Assembly: GCF_004634385.1 (NCBI RefSeq)
Contig: NZ_CP037895.1
Location: 719,245 to 783,244 of the forward strand
DNA from: Thermaerobacter sp. FW80
GTDB taxonomy: Bacteria > Bacillota > Sulfobacillia > Thermaerobacterales > Thermaerobacteraceae
Reading direction: 5' to 3'
DNA length: 64,000 nt
Numbering within the stretch: position 1 is the first letter of the stretch; every line of letters starts with the position of its first letter. Both the position numbers and the translations under genes were made by a program. The notes beneath the pieces were generated by a model. It ran no database searches. It saw only the letters and a list, made by a program, of their open reading frames with translations, and had not been told where the DNA came from. Positions 41,040 to 59,341 of this stretch are shown piece by piece.

Positions 41040-41674
41040 GCCCCCAGCACCTCCTCCACCCGGTCCACCGCCTCCCGGGCGAGCACCACGTGGCCGTGGC
41101 GCAACACCTTGTAGACGTTGAGCCGGTCGACCGTCTCGGTGTCAACCCCCGGCAGGTTGCGCGCGGATAGGTACAGCGTCTTGTCCGGCTCGGCCAGGAC
41201 GAAGAGCGGTCGCTTGCCCTCGAGGTCCAGGCGCCGGATCAGGGCGGCCATCTCCCGCGTCCGCGGCCGCTCCAGACCCAGGTCCTTGAGCCCCTCGAGG
41301 ACGATCAGCTCCCCGTCGGCCACCTTGGCCGACAGGGCGGAGCGCAGCGCCGCCCGCCGCGCCTTCTTGGGCATCGCCTGGCTGTAGTCCCGCGGCTGCG
41401 GGCCGAACACGACGCCGCCCTTGCGCCAGTGGGGCGCCCGGATGCTGCCCTGGCGGGCCCGGCCGGTCCCCTTCTGGCGCCACGGCTTGCGCCCGCCGCC
41501 GGACACCATGCCCCGCGTCTTGGTGGCCGCCGTGCCCCGGCGCTGGTTGGCCAGGTAGCGGACCACCGCCTGGTGCATCAGCGCCTCCCGGATCGGCGCC
41601 CCGAAGACGGTCTCGCTGAGCTCGATCTCCCCGACCCGCTCGCCCTGGGTGTTGTAGACCGCCACCCTCGGCAT
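41036..41674 (-). CDS. rplD: Ribosomal protein L4
   Basis: 212 residues from ATG at 41674 with AAAGGAGG upstream. [16 protein letters not shown], the tunnel loop [40 protein letters not shown], and PRVAVY start are standard. In other bacteria L4 represses the S10 operon. Confidence 0.98.
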   Translation of the reverse strand: MPRVAVYNTQGERVGEIELSETVFGAPIREALMHQAVVRYLANQRRGTAATKTRGMVSGGGRKPWRQKGTGRARQGSIRAPHWRKGGVVFGPQPRDYSQAMPKKARRAALRSALSAKVADGELIVLEGLKDLGLERPRTREMAALIRRLDLEGKRPLFVLAEPDKTLYLSARNLPGVDTETVDRLNVYKVLRHGHVVLAREAVDRVEEVLGA

Positions 41675-41706
41675 GGGGTTGTCCTCCTTTCGCCGCCCTC
41701 CCGAGC

Positions 41707-42357
41707 TCAGGCCAACCGCGCCTTGCGCGGCACGTTGGTCTTGCGGATGGCCACCAGGCCACCCCGGGGCCCGGGGACGGCGCCCTTCACCAGCAGCAGG
41801 TTGCGCTCCGGGTCGACCCGCACCACCTGCAGGCCCCGCACCGTCACCCGCTGGTGGCCGGCGCGGCCCGCCATCTTGCGGCCCTTGAAGACCCGCGCGG
41901 GGTCGGTGGAGGGCCCCAGCGAGCCGGGCCCCCGGTGGTACTTGGAGCCGTGACTCATCGGTCCCCGGCCGAAGCCGTGCCGGGCGATGGGCCCCAGGAA
42001 CCCCTTGCCCTTGGAGGTGCCCGTCACGTCCACGTACTCGCCCGCCTTGAACAGGTCCACGGTGACCTGCTGGCCCACCTCCGGCAGCGGCTCGTCGTCG
42101 TCGACCCGGAACTCGCGCAGCACCCGCACCGGTTCGACCCCCGCCTTCCGGAAGTGGCCGGCCATCGGCTTGTTGACCTTGCGCGGCTTGATCTCGCCGA
42201 AGCCCAGCTGCACGGCGCGGTAGCCGTCCCGCTCCTTGGTGCGGGTCTGCACCACCACGCACGGCCCGGCTTGGATGACGGTGACGGGCACCGCCCGGCC
42301 CTCGTCGTCGAAGATCTGCGTCATGCCCAGCTTGCGACCCAACAGGCCGACGCCCAT
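41707..42357 (-). CDS. rplC: Ribosomal protein L3
   Basis: 216 residues from ATG at 42357, since GGAGGTG lies 8 nt upstream and overlaps the earlier in-frame [28 protein letters not shown] is the standard start. [26 protein letters not shown] is the conserved loop near the peptidyl transferase centre. Confidence 0.98.
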   Translation of the reverse strand: MGVGLLGRKLGMTQIFDDEGRAVPVTVIQAGPCVVVQTRTKERDGYRAVQLGFGEIKPRKVNKPMAGHFRKAGVEPVRVLREFRVDDDEPLPEVGQQVTVDLFKAGEYVDVTGTSKGKGFLGPIARHGFGRGPMSHGSKYHRGPGSLGPSTDPARVFKGRKMAGRAGHQRVTVRGLQVVRVDPERNLLLVKGAVPGPRGGLVAIRKTNVPRKARLA

Positions 42358-42415
42358 GGGTTGCACCTCCGTTCGCCGTGCTGTCCCCGACCCGCGGCGC
42401 GGCGCCCGCGACGGC

Positions 42416-42724
42416 TCAGAGCTTGATCTCGATGTCCACGCCGGCGGGCAGGTCGACCCGCCGCAGGGCGTCGATGGTCTTGGGCGTCGGGTCGATGATG
42501 TCGATCAGGCGCTTGTGGGTGCGCATCTCGAACTGCTCGCGGTGGTCCTTCTCCCCGTTGGGCGCGGTCAGCACGGTGAACACGCTGCGCTCCGTGGGCA
42601 GCGGCACGGGGCCGGAGATCTTCGCGCCCGTGCGCCGCGCCGTCTCCACGATCTTCTCGGCCGATTGGTCGAGCACGCTGTGGTCGAACGCCCGCAGCTT
42701 GATCCGGATCTTCTGCCGGGCCAT
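42416..42724 (-). CDS. rpsJ: Ribosomal protein S10
   Basis: 102 residues. [23 protein letters not shown], then [15 protein letters not shown] and [12 protein letters not shown] are standard. It doubles as NusE in antitermination in other bacteria. First gene of the S10 operon, 36 bp after tuf1. Confidence 0.98.
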   Translation of the reverse strand: MARQKIRIKLRAFDHSVLDQSAEKIVETARRTGAKISGPVPLPTERSVFTVLTAPNGEKDHREQFEMRTHKRLIDIIDPTPKTIDALRRVDLPAGVDIEIKL

Positions 42725-42760
42725 GGTTCATCCCCCCTTGCGTCGCCGGACCAACCGGAC

Positions 42761-43948
<1,188 letters not shown>

Positions 43949-44005
43949 CGCCGGAACGCCTCCCTCGTCGTCGGTTCGTCCGTCACCGCGCCGGCGTGCG
44001 TCGCC

Positions 44006-46102
44006 TCAGCGCGCGGCCCGTGCCCGGTCGCTCCGGGCCTCGATGATCTGATCGGCGATGTTCTTCGGCACCTGCTCGTAGTGGCTGAACTGCATCGTGT
44101 AGGTGCCGCGCCCCTGGGTCTTGGACCGCAGGTCCGTGGCGTAGCCGAACATCTCGGCCAGCGGCACCAGCGCCCGGATCACCTGCAGGCCGCCGGCCTC
44201 GGGCTCCATCCCCTCCACCCGGCCCCGCCGGGCGTTGATGTCGCCGATGACGTCGCCCATGTACGCCTCCGGGACGACGACCTCGACCTTCATGATGGGC
44301 TCCAGCAGCACCGGGCCCGCCTGCAGGGCGGCGTTGCGGAAGCCCATGGAACCGGCGATCTTGAAGGCCATCTCCGAGGAGTCCACCTCGTGGTAGGAGC
44401 CGTCCACCAGCGACACCCGCACATCGAGCACGGGGTAGCCGGCCAGGATGCCGTTCTGCATGGCCTCCCGGACGCCGGCCTCCACCGCCGGGATGTACTC
44501 CTTGGGCACCACGCCGCCGACGATCTTGTTGACGAACTCGAATCCGCCGCCCGGCTCCAGGGGCTCGATCTCCAGGACCACGTGGCCGTACTGGCCGCGG
44601 CCGCCCGTCTGTCGGATGTACTTGCCCTCGGCCCGGGCCGGCCGCGTGATGGTCTCCTTGTACGCCACCTGCGGCTTGCCCACGTTGGCCGCGACCTTGA
44701 ACTCCCGCATGAGCCGGTCGACGATGATCTCCAGGTGCAGCTCGCCCATGCCGGAGATGATGGTCTGGCCCGTCTCCTCGTCGGTGTGGACCCGGAAGGT
44801 CGGGTCCTCCTCCGCCAGCTTGTTGAGGGACTCGCCCAGCTTGTCCTGGTCGGCCTGGGTCTTGGGCTCGATGGCCACCGAGATCACCGGCTCCGGGAAC
44901 TCCATGGACTCCAGCACGATGGGCGCGTTCGGGTCGCACAGCGTCTCGCCGGTGATGGTGTCCTTGAGGCCGACCGCCGCCGCGATGTCGCCGGTCCAGA
45001 CCTCGTCCACCTCTTCGCGGTAGTTGGCGTGCATCCGCACGATGCGGCCGATCCGCTCCTGCCGCCCCTTGTTGCTGTTGTAGACGTAGCTGCCGGCCTT
45101 GAGGTGGCCGGAGTAGACGCGGAAGAAGGCCAGCTTGCCGACGTACGGGTCCGTCATGATCTTGAAGACCAGGGCCGCGAAGGGCTCATCGTCGCTGACC
45201 TTGCGCTCGACCTCCTGGCCGGTCTTCGGGTCGATCCCCCGCACGGCGGCGATGTCCAGGGGCGACGGCAGGTAGTCCACCACCGCATCCAGCAGCGGCT
45301 GCACGCCCTTGTTGCGGTAGGCGGTGCCGCACAGCACCGGCACCAGCTGGAGGTTGATGGTGCCCTGGCGCAGGGCGGCGCGGATCTCCTGGGCGGAGAT
45401 GGGCTCACCCTCCAGGTACTTGACCATCAACCCCTCGTCGATCTCGGCCACGGCCTCCAGCAGCTTCTCCCGGTACTCCTCGGCCTGTTCCCGCATGTCG
45501 GCGGGGATCTCCTCCGCCTCGTAGCGGGTGCCGAGATCGTCCCGGTAGAAGATGGCCTTCATCTCCACCAGGTCGACGATGCCGCGAAAGCTGTCCTCGA
45601 CCCCGATGGGCAGCTGGATGGCCACGGGGTTGGCGCCCAGGCGCTCCCGCATCTGGTCCAGGACCCGGAAGAAGTTGGCGCCCACCACGTCCATCTTGTT
45701 GACGAAGGCGATGCGGGGCACCCGGTACTTGTTGGCCTGGCGCCACACCGTCTCGGACTGCGGCTCGACGCCGCCGCGGGCCGCGAAGATGGCGATCACA
45801 CCATCCAGGACGCGCAGCGACCGCTCCACCTCCACGGTGAAGTCCACGTGCCCGGGCGTATCGATGATGTTGATCCGATGGTCCCGCCAGAAGCAGGTGG
45901 TGGCGGCGCTGGTGATGGTGATGCCGCGCTCCTGCTCCTGCACCATCCAGTCCATGGTGGCGGCGCCTTCGTGGACCTCGCCCATGCGGTGCACGCGACC
46001 GGTGTAGTACAGGATGCGCTCGGTGGTGGTCGTCTTGCCCGCGTCGATGTGGGCGGCGATCCCGATGTTGCGCGTCCGCTCGAGGGGATACTCCCGGGGC
46101 AT
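44006..46102 (-). CDS. fusA: Elongation factor G
   Basis: 698 residues from ATG at 46102 (GGAAGGAGGG upstream). GTPase that drives translocation. [21 protein letters not shown] holds G1; DTPGHVDF G3; NKMD G4. Domain IV has the tip loop, with [14 protein letters not shown] earlier. C-terminal [12 protein letters not shown] is standard. Lies between rpsG and tuf1. Confidence 0.98.
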   Translation of the reverse strand: MPREYPLERTRNIGIAAHIDAGKTTTTERILYYTGRVHRMGEVHEGAATMDWMVQEQERGITITSAATTCFWRDHRINIIDTPGHVDFTVEVERSLRVLDGVIAIFAARGGVEPQSETVWRQANKYRVPRIAFVNKMDVVGANFFRVLDQMRERLGANPVAIQLPIGVEDSFRGIVDLVEMKAIFYRDDLGTRYEAEEIPADMREQAEEYREKLLEAVAEIDEGLMVKYLEGEPISAQEIRAALRQGTINLQLVPVLCGTAYRNKGVQPLLDAVVDYLPSPLDIAAVRGIDPKTGQEVERKVSDDEPFAALVFKIMTDPYVGKLAFFRVYSGHLKAGSYVYNSNKGRQERIGRIVRMHANYREEVDEVWTGDIAAAVGLKDTITGETLCDPNAPIVLESMEFPEPVISVAIEPKTQADQDKLGESLNKLAEEDPTFRVHTDEETGQTIISGMGELHLEIIVDRLMREFKVAANVGKPQVAYKETITRPARAEGKYIRQTGGRGQYGHVVLEIEPLEPGGGFEFVNKIVGGVVPKEYIPAVEAGVREAMQNGILAGYPVLDVRVSLVDGSYHEVDSSEMAFKIAGSMGFRNAALQAGPVLLEPIMKVEVVVPEAYMGDVIGDINARRGRVEGMEPEAGGLQVIRALVPLAEMFGYATDLRSKTQGRGTYTMQFSHYEQVPKNIADQIIEARSDRARAAR

Positions 46103-46163
46103 GTCGTCCCTCCTTCCTCCGCCGCGCCCGGCCGTCCGGTCCGCCCCGGACGGCCGCCCCTGC

Positions 46164-46634
46164 TCACCAGCGGTAGTGGGCGAAGGCGCGGTTGGCTTCC
46201 GCCATGCGGTGCACCTCTTCCTTGCGCCGCACGGCACCGCCCGTGTTGTTGGCGGCGTCGATCAGCTCGTTGGCCAGGCGCTCCACCATTGTCCGCTCGT
46301 GGCGCTGGCGCGCGTACTCCACAATCCAGCGCAGCGCCAGGGACAGCCGGCGCTCGGGCCGCACCTCCAGCGGCACCTGGTACGTGGCGCCGCCCACCCG
46401 CCGCGGCCGCACCTCCAGCACCGGCATCGTGTTGCGCACCGCCTGCTCGAACACCTCCAGCGGGTCGCGGCCCGTCTTCTCCTTGACCCGCTCGAAGGCC
46501 TGGTAGACGATGCGCTGCGCCAGGCTCTTCTTGCCGTCCCACATCACCTTGTTGATCAGTCGGGCCACCCGCTCGCTGCCGTACACGGGATCCGGATCGA
46601 TCGGACGCCGTGGCACCCTGCCTCGCCTGGGCAT
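46164..46634 (-). CDS. rpsG: Ribosomal protein S7
   Basis: 156 residues. [44 protein letters not shown] is typical, as is [16 protein letters not shown]. It organises the 30S head. In other bacteria it represses the str operon. The 208-bp gap to rpsL upstream is larger than usual and carries a hairpin. Confidence 0.98.
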   Translation of the reverse strand: MPRRGRVPRRPIDPDPVYGSERVARLINKVMWDGKKSLAQRIVYQAFERVKEKTGRDPLEVFEQAVRNTMPVLEVRPRRVGGATYQVPLEVRPERRLSLALRWIVEYARQRHERTMVERLANELIDAANNTGGAVRRKEEVHRMAEANRAFAHYRW

Positions 46635-46710
46635 GCCCCTCCTCCTTTCGTGCCACCCCTCGTGCCACCCGCGGCCCGCCGTGACATGCGGCGACGCCCG
46701 CTCCGGGCGT

Positions 46711-46744
46711 AAAAAATTCCTCGCCGGGTTCGGGGACGAACCCG
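46711..46744 (-). terminator. Hairpin plus T-tract between rpsL and rpsG
   Basis: On the minus strand, an 8-bp stem CGGGTTCG/CGAACCCG with a 4-nt loop (46725-46744) is followed after 8 nt by TTTTTT (46711-46716) and a second hairpin (ACGCCCG/CGGGCGT). The stem includes a variant of the dispersed word. It may be a partial terminator that lowers transcription into rpsG-fusA-tuf. Confidence 0.6.
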
Positions 46745-46842
46745 CCCCGCGCTGGCAGGGCCGCCGGCGGCGAGGATGCGCCCGGAAGCGAGCGCCGGCC
46801 CGGGCCGCCCGCTTCCCGCGAGCCGTGGTTCAGCCGAGAGCG

Positions 46843-47217
46843 TCAGGACTTGGGCCGCTTGGCCCCGTACTTGGACCGCCCCTGGCGGCGCTTCTCCACC
46901 CCGGCCGCATCCAGCGCGCCGCGGATGATCTGATAGCGCACGCCCGGCAGGTCCTTGACGCGACCGCCGTGGACCAGCACCACCGAGTGCTCCTGGAGGT
47001 TGTGGCCCTCGCCAGGGATGTAGGCCGTCACCTCGATGCCGTTGGTCAGGCGCACTCGGGCGATCTTCCGCAAGGCGGAGTTGGGCTTCTTGGGCGTCGT
47101 CGTGCGCACCTGCAGGCACACGCCGCGCTTCTGCGGGTTCCCGCGCAGCGCCGGCGCGCCCGTCCGGCGGACCACCCGCTGTCGTCCCTTGCGCACCAGC
47201 TGGTTGATGGTCGGCAC
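46843..47217 (-). CDS. rpsL: Ribosomal protein S12
   Basis: 124 residues from GTG at 47217 with GAAGGAGGTGA upstream. [11 protein letters not shown], then [19 protein letters not shown] (the Lys of the streptomycin-sensitive type) and [12 protein letters not shown] are wild-type. Decoding-centre protein, first of the classic str operon. Confidence 0.98.
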   Translation of the reverse strand: MPTINQLVRKGRQRVVRRTGAPALRGNPQKRGVCLQVRTTTPKKPNSALRKIARVRLTNGIEVTAYIPGEGHNLQEHSVVLVHGGRVKDLPGVRYQIIRGALDAAGVEKRRQGRSKYGAKRPKS

Positions 47218-47264
47218 GCCCGTCACCTCCTTCCCATCGGCGATCCCGCGGCCGCAGGCCGCCC

Positions 47265-47516
47265 TCACTCCTCAAGGATGGCGGCGGAGGCGGCCCCGAC
47301 CTTGATCTTGCACGCACTGCCCAGTTCGCGCATGGTGTCGACGTACTCCAGTTCGACGCCGCGCGCCTGGCACGCCTGCACCAAGTCGCGCACCACGTGG
47401 GGCTCGGCGTCCCGGGCCACGTACACCCGCACCGCCTCGCCCCGCAGGACCGCCTTCAGGGTCTGCTTGGTGCCGACGGTGCGGCGCCGGGCCGCCCGCA
47501 GGCGATCCAGGGACAT
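47265..47516 (-). CDS. L7Ae/L30e-family ribosome-associated protein (YbxF-like)
   Basis: 83 residues from ATG at 47516 with GGAGGG upstream. The fold pattern is that of L7Ae: [66 protein letters not shown]. Small proteins of this type lie between rpoC and rpsL in most Firmicutes and bind kink-turn RNA in some. It follows a strong promoter. Confidence 0.92.
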   Translation of the reverse strand: MSLDRLRAARRRTVGTKQTLKAVLRGEAVRVYVARDAEPHVVRDLVQACQARGVELEYVDTMRELGSACKIKVGAASAAILEE

Positions 47517-47587
47517 CCGCGCTGGCCCTCCTTCGTGCGACCGGCCGCCCGCCGGGCGCGATTCATCAGGCCAAGACACACTCGATA

Positions 47588-47616
47588 AGTGTAGCACCCG
47601 CCCTGGGGCAGGTCAA
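47588..47616 (-). promoter_or_regulatory. SigA-type promoter of the L7Ae-rpsL-rpsG-fusA-tuf group
   Basis: On the minus strand, TTGACC (47611-47616), a 17-bp spacer and TACACT (47588-47593), between rpoC and the L7Ae-like gene. Confidence 0.85.
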
Positions 47617-47664
47617 CGCGGCCCGGCCCCGGCCGGCATCGCCGCCGGGGCAGGGCCGCGCCGG

Positions 47665-51528
<3,864 letters not shown>

Positions 51529-51531
51529 GCC

Positions 51532-55242
<3,711 letters not shown>

Positions 55243-55558
55243 GCCTTGGTTCACACCCCTTCGCCACAGGATCCGCCACCACGCCTCAGAGCCTGCCTCC
55301 GCCTCGGAGCGCCCCCTTGGGCGGACCCGCGCCCCCGCCGGGGGCGGTCCGCCCGCCGGGCCGTCTCGACGGCGGCCCTACGGATCGGGCTGGCCATCCC
55401 AGAGGGAGGGAACCCGGAGAGAGGATCGCCGGAAGAATGGCGTCGCGTTGCAGGAACCATGCATGCCGGCGCCGAACCTCCTGAGCGAAGGCGCCTCTGC
55501 GAGGACGAGGACTCCGGGCGAGCGCCCGGGGCCCGTGGATGTTGGACGCATGGGCACC

Positions 55559-55597
55559 TGCCACTGGCGGCAACCAACAACAGTGGCAAGGTATAAT
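55559..55597 (+). promoter_or_regulatory. 8-bp dyad next to a TATAAT box
   Basis: A perfect dyad TGCCACTG-N14-CAGTGGCA (55559-55588) lies directly before TATAAT (55592-55597) on the plus strand. No good -35 is present at 16-18 bp. The dyad looks like an operator overlapping a promoter that would transcribe antisense to the rpoB leader. Strand and role are uncertain. Confidence 0.45.
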
Positions 55598-56117
55598 GCT
55601 AGCGCAAGCCCACCCCCATGTCAACGCACCCCCCACCCCGGTCGACGCACCGTCCCGTCGCGACGCAGCGCCCGTCGCCGTGCCGGCGCACCCCGGCCCC
55701 TGGCGTGTCATGTCGCCTTGTCGCCGCACGCCGGGTCCTGGGGTGCCGTGGCGCCGTACCGAGGCGCGCCGCCCCTGCGGCGCCGTGGCCCCGGGTGGAC
55801 CGCCCGTCCCGTGCGGTGCCGTGGCGCCTTGTCGGCGCACGCCGACCGCCGCGTGCCGGACGAATCGGATGAGGGCCCACCCGGGCCGTGGGTTGCAGCA
55901 AGGATGACCCTGGCCGGGGGGCCGCGGAGCCCCTTGGCGCGGGACCCGCCCGACGCCGTGGGGACGGACCCCCGGGAAGCCCGTGGCGCCGGTCGCGAGG
56001 GACGCCCCGCACACCCCGCCGTCCCACCTCCCTCCCACCTCCCCGGTGCGGACGTCCGGCCGGGGTCATCCGGCGCCCCGGTAACGGCGCGGTGGGCCGC
56101 CCCTCGGCCCCGGAAGG

Positions 56118-56147
56118 CGCAGGGCCCTCGTCACCGCGAGGGCCCTG
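56118..56147 (-). terminator. Hairpin after rplL
   Basis: A perfect 12-bp stem (GCAGGGCCCTCG and its complement) with a 6-nt loop, 74 bp past the rplL stop. No T tract. Likely a partial terminator or RNA-processing site that sets the ratio of rplL to rpoB mRNA, as known in other bacteria. Confidence 0.6.
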
Positions 56148-56220
56148 CCGATCGCCGTTGCCGTCCTGCCAGCGCCGCGGGGGAAGAGGGACTCCCACGT
56201 CGGCCGCGGGCTGTCCCCAT

Positions 56221-56613
56221 TCACTTGATCTCGACGGTGGCGCCGGCCTCCGCCAGCTTCGCCTTGATCTGCTCCGCCTCTTCCTTGGAGACCCCCTCCT
56301 TGAGCGGCTTGGGGGCGTTGTCCACCAGGTCCTTGGCCTCCTTCAGGCCGAGGCCGGTCAGCTCGCGCACCACCTTGATGACCTGGATCTTGTTGCCGCC
56401 GACCTCCTTGAGGATCACGTCGAACTCCGTCTTCTCCTCCTCCGCCGCAGCGGCGCCGCCGGCGGCCGCCGGCGCACCGGGCGCCGCCACGGCGACGGGG
56501 GCCGCCGCCGACACGCCGAATTCCTCCTCGAACTTCTTCACCAGCTCGGCCAGCTCGAGGACCGTCATGCCCTTGACGATGTCCAGCACCTCTTGGACCT
56601 TGGACATCCCCAT
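56221..56613 (-). CDS. rplL: Ribosomal protein L7/L12
   Basis: 130 residues. Stalk protein that recruits translation GTPases. N-terminal dimer domain [19 protein letters not shown], an Ala/Gly hinge with [14 protein letters not shown], and the C-terminal domain [44 protein letters not shown]. Standard. Confidence 0.98.
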   Translation of the reverse strand: MGMSKVQEVLDIVKGMTVLELAELVKKFEEEFGVSAAAPVAVAAPGAPAAAGGAAAAEEEKTEFDVILKEVGGNKIQVIKVVRELTGLGLKEAKDLVDNAPKPLKEGVSKEEAEQIKAKLAEAGATVEIK

Positions 56614-56712
56614 CGCCTCCTGTGTCCTGGGATCGCGCGGGCGCCTCGTCCCGCCGGCGTCCGGCGCCCGCTCGCGCTCGCCGCGCCGCAGCGGGTGGCC
56701 GCGGTGCCGCGC

Positions 56713-57240
56713 TCACGCTTGCGCCTCCCGCTGCCGGCGCAGCGCGTCGACGGCGTAGGCGAACGACCGCAGGGTCGCCGCCAGCACGCCGACGAGCCCG
56801 TACAGCGGAGCCTGGATGCCGCCCATCACCTTGGCCAGCAGTTCGTCGCGGGAGGGCAGGTCGGCGAGCCGCTGGATCTCCTCGACCCCGATGACCCGGC
56901 CGGCCAGCAGACCCCCCTTGATCTTCAGCTGGCTGTGGTCCTTGGCGAACTGGGAGAGCTCCTTGGCCGGAGCCACCGGACCGTCGTAGCCGAAGGCCAG
57001 GGCGGTCGGCCCCTCCAGCAGGGGGTCGAGCCCGTCGATGCCGGCCTTGGCAGCCGCCCGCCGGATCAGCGTGTTCTTGACGACGCGGTACTCCACGCCC
57101 TGGGTCCGCAGGCGGCGCCGCAGCTCGTTGGTGTCGGCGACGTTGAGGCCGCGGAAGTCGGTCAGGATGACCCCCTGCGCCCGCTGCAGCTTGCCGGCCA
57201 GCTCCTCCACGAGCGCCTCCTTCTCGGCCCTGGTGAGCAA
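56713..57240 (-). CDS. rplJ: Ribosomal protein L10
   Basis: 175 residues from TTG at 57240; AAGGGGG lies 7 nt upstream and the next residues ([20 protein letters not shown]) match the family. It anchors the L12 stalk. [34 protein letters not shown] is diagnostic. The L10 leader lies upstream and probably controls it. Confidence 0.96.
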   Translation of the reverse strand: MLTRAEKEALVEELAGKLQRAQGVILTDFRGLNVADTNELRRRLRTQGVEYRVVKNTLIRRAAAKAGIDGLDPLLEGPTALAFGYDGPVAPAKELSQFAKDHSQLKIKGGLLAGRVIGVEEIQRLADLPSRDELLAKVMGGIQAPLYGLVGVLAATLRSFAYAVDALRRQREAQA

Positions 57241-57282
57241 CCCGTCACCCCCTTCCCGCCGGCCGTCCGGCGCCCGGCCGGG

Positions 57283-57315
57283 AAAGGCAAGACCCCGGCG
57301 CATCCCGCCGGGGTC
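57283..57315 (-). promoter_or_regulatory. Attenuator hairpin before rplJ
   Basis: On the minus strand, a perfect 10-bp stem GACCCCGGCG/CGCCGGGGTC with a 5-nt loop is followed by TTGCCTTT, 43 bp before the rplJ start. It sits downstream of the L10 leader and looks like a terminator that the leader could control. Confidence 0.65.
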
Positions 57316-57524
57316 ACGGCTTCGGTCGACGCCATGGCGACGACGCCAGCGGACGCCTGGGACGCCGCGGGTCACTCCCCGACTGGCCTGCGACTGGCCT
57401 GCGGAGCGGCCGGGCCGACCCGGCGGACCGCGGGTGGGCCTCGTGGGGCGGATCCCGGGGGCGACCGGCACGGCCCCGGCTCCGTCCCGCCGCGGAGGCC
57501 CCGCAAGGCAACCGGCTGGCCTCG

Positions 57525-57610
57525 CCACGATGAGACCGTCACCGTTACCTCGGCAGGCGGGCGTGGACGGCCCTTTAAGCCTTGGCACCTGCTGTCTCTG
57601 GTAACGCGCC
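57525..57610 (-). ncRNA. L10 leader (ribosomal protein autoregulation element)
   Basis: The minus strand reads CCAGAGACAGCAGGTGCC, then GGCTTAA and CCTGCCGAGGTAACGG, the conserved pieces of the Firmicutes L10 leader, to which the L10(L12)4 complex binds to lower rplJL expression. Boundaries are approximate. The attenuator at 57283-57315 follows it. Confidence 0.82.
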
Positions 57611-57755
57611 CGCCCCGCCGGACGAACCCGGCCCTCCGGGACGCGGCCACCCTCCTGGGCCGCACCGGCGCAGCGGGCCCGGGCCCCATGGGCCCGGGAT
57701 ACGACACGACCAAACCGAGAAAAGCAAAAAATCCACGCCAAGACAAGGGGCGGTT

Positions 57756-57797
57756 CGCCCGGCCCCCCGGCGGCGGGCCCGCCGCGGGGGCCGGGCG
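57756..57797 (-). terminator. Terminator-like hairpin at the end of rplA
   Basis: A long GC-rich stem of about 18 bp starts a few bases past the rplA stop. About 25 nt downstream on the minus strand comes TTTTTTGCTTTTC. The distance is long for a simple intrinsic terminator, but the pair likely reduces read-through from rplKA into rplJL. Ends are accurate to within a base or two. Confidence 0.55.
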
Positions 57798-57800
57798 GTG

Positions 57801-58502
57801 TCACGCCACCTGGGCGAAGGCGGTGGGCCGGATGCGGATGCCCGGCCCCATGGTGGACGAGACGGTCACCGACCGGATGTACTGTCCCTTGGCCGCCGCG
57901 GGCTTGGCGCGCACCACCGCCTCCACCAGGGCATCCAGGTTCTCCTTGAGCTGCTCGACGGTGAAGGACACCTTCCCGATGGGCACGTGCACGTTGCCGG
58001 CCTTGTCGGTCCGGAACTCCACCTTGCCCGCCTTGAACTCGCGCACGGCGTCGGCCACCTCGAAGGTGACCGTGCCGGTCTTCGGGTTGGGCATCAGGCC
58101 CCGCGGGCCGAGGATGCGGCCCAGCCGTCCCACCAGGCCCATCATGTCCGGCGTCGCGATGGCCACGTCGAAGTCCACCCAACCCTGTTGGATGCGCTCC
58201 GCCAGCTCCTCCGCCCCGACCACGTCGGCACCCGCCGCCTCCGCGGCCTTGGCGGGCTCGCCCTTGGCGAACACCACCACGCGCACCGGCCTGCCGGTGC
58301 CGTGGGGCAGCGTCACGGTCCCGCGCACCACCTGGTCCGCGTGGCGCGGGTCGACGCCGAGGCGCAGGGCCACCTCCACCGTCTCGTCGAAGCGCGCCGA
58401 CGCCAGCTCCTTGACCTTGGCCAGCGCCTCCTCGGGCTCGTACAGGCGCTGGCGGTCGATCTGGGCCAGTGCGCTCCGGTAGCGCTTCCCGTGCTTCGGC
58501 AT
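57801..58502 (-). CDS. rplA: Ribosomal protein L1
   Basis: 233 residues. [25 protein letters not shown], then [18 protein letters not shown], the signature [15 protein letters not shown], and [18 protein letters not shown]. Forms the L1 stalk. In other bacteria L1 represses its own operon. The 314-bp gap after rplK is larger than usual. Confidence 0.98.
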   Translation of the reverse strand: MPKHGKRYRSALAQIDRQRLYEPEEALAKVKELASARFDETVEVALRLGVDPRHADQVVRGTVTLPHGTGRPVRVVVFAKGEPAKAAEAAGADVVGAEELAERIQQGWVDFDVAIATPDMMGLVGRLGRILGPRGLMPNPKTGTVTFEVADAVREFKAGKVEFRTDKAGNVHVPIGKVSFTVEQLKENLDALVEAVVRAKPAAAKGQYIRSVTVSSTMGPGIRIRPTAFAQVA

Positions 58503-58816
58503 GGCAGCTCCACCTCCGTGGTTCAGGCGACGGCCGGGATGCCGGCCCTTGACGCCGTCCCGGCGCCGGGCCGCGCCGCTGGACCGGGCCCGGCTGGCGG
58601 ATCGTGACGGTCGGCCCCCATGGGCCGCCGCGGGTCCCGGCCGTCTCCCACGCCGTCGGCCGAGCGCCCCGTGGTCTGGGGCGGCGCTCAGCCCTGCGGG
58701 GCCGTCCGGCCCCCCGGCCCGCGCGCCGTCGCCGGCCTGGTCGGCGGGCGGCGCTCAGCCGCGCGGGGGAGTCCGGCCCCCGGCGGGGGCCGGACTCCCC
58801 GCAGGGCTCCAGGTGG
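58503..58816. other. 314-bp rplK-rplA spacer
   Basis: No gene. Very GC-rich, with duplicated blocks around GGCGGCGCTCAGCC and CCCTGCGGGG. It contains the hairpin at 58766-58800. Confidence 0.5.
58766..58800 (-). terminator. Hairpin after rplK
   Basis: A perfect 15-bp stem GGGGAGTCCGGCCCC and its complement with a 5-nt loop, 16 bp past the rplK stop. No T tract on the minus strand. Probably a processing or attenuation site. Confidence 0.6.
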
Positions 58817-59245
58817 TCAGGCTTCGACCACCTCGATGCCCATGCTGCGGGCCGTGCCCTCGATCATGCGCATGGCGGCCTCCACGTCGGACGTGTTGAG
58901 GTCGGGCATCTTCAGCTCGGCGATCTCGCGGATCTGCTTCCGGGTGACGCGCCCGACCTTGTTCTTGTTCGGGGTCCCCGACCCCTTCTCCACCCCGGCC
59001 GCCCGGGCCAGCAGCACCGACGCCGGCGGCGTCTTGGTGACGAAGGTGAAGGAGCGGTCCTGGTAGACCGTGATCTCCACGGGGATGATCAGGCCCACCT
59101 GGTCCTTGGTGCGCTCGTTGAACTCCTTGGTGAAGGCCATGATGTTGATGCCGTGCTGGCCCAGGGCCGGCCCCACGGGCGGGGCCGGGGTCGCCTTGCC
59201 AGCCGGGATCTGCAGCTTGATCTTGGCGATCACCTTCTTCGCCAC
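58817..59245 (-). CDS. rplK: Ribosomal protein L11
   Basis: 142 residues from GTG at 59245 with GGGGGGAGAGG upstream. [34 protein letters not shown] holds the thiostrepton-region prolines; [14 protein letters not shown] follows. It forms the GTPase-associated centre with 23S rRNA. Confidence 0.98.
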   Translation of the reverse strand: MAKKVIAKIKLQIPAGKATPAPPVGPALGQHGINIMAFTKEFNERTKDQVGLIIPVEITVYQDRSFTFVTKTPPASVLLARAAGVEKGSGTPNKNKVGRVTRKQIREIAELKMPDLNTSDVEAAMRMIEGTARSMGIEVVEA

Positions 59246-59341
59246 GTCGCCTCTCCCCCCGCTGCCGCGCAGGCTGGCGCGGCGCCGCGTCCCGCCAGGG
59301 ACCGGGCCGCGGCGGGACGGGCGCGAAGACTGCGCCATCCA

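Larger units (their letters stand above)
55255..56220. other. 966-bp rplL-rpoB spacer with repeats
   Basis: No supported gene. A GC-rich repetitive part (about 55630-55870) has several copies of blocks close to GTGCCGTGGCGCC and TTGTCGCCGCACGCCG, spaced by roughly 50-110 bp. A regulatory-looking dyad lies at 55559-55597 and a strong hairpin at 56118-56147. Most bacteria have a much shorter gap here or an rRNA methylase gene, so the length is unusual. Confidence 0.6.

Noticed and set aside
55618-55872. 84-codon plus-strand frame after the TATAAT at 55592
   Set aside because: No ribosome site, Arg/Pro-rich repetitive product, and it lies in the repeat tract.
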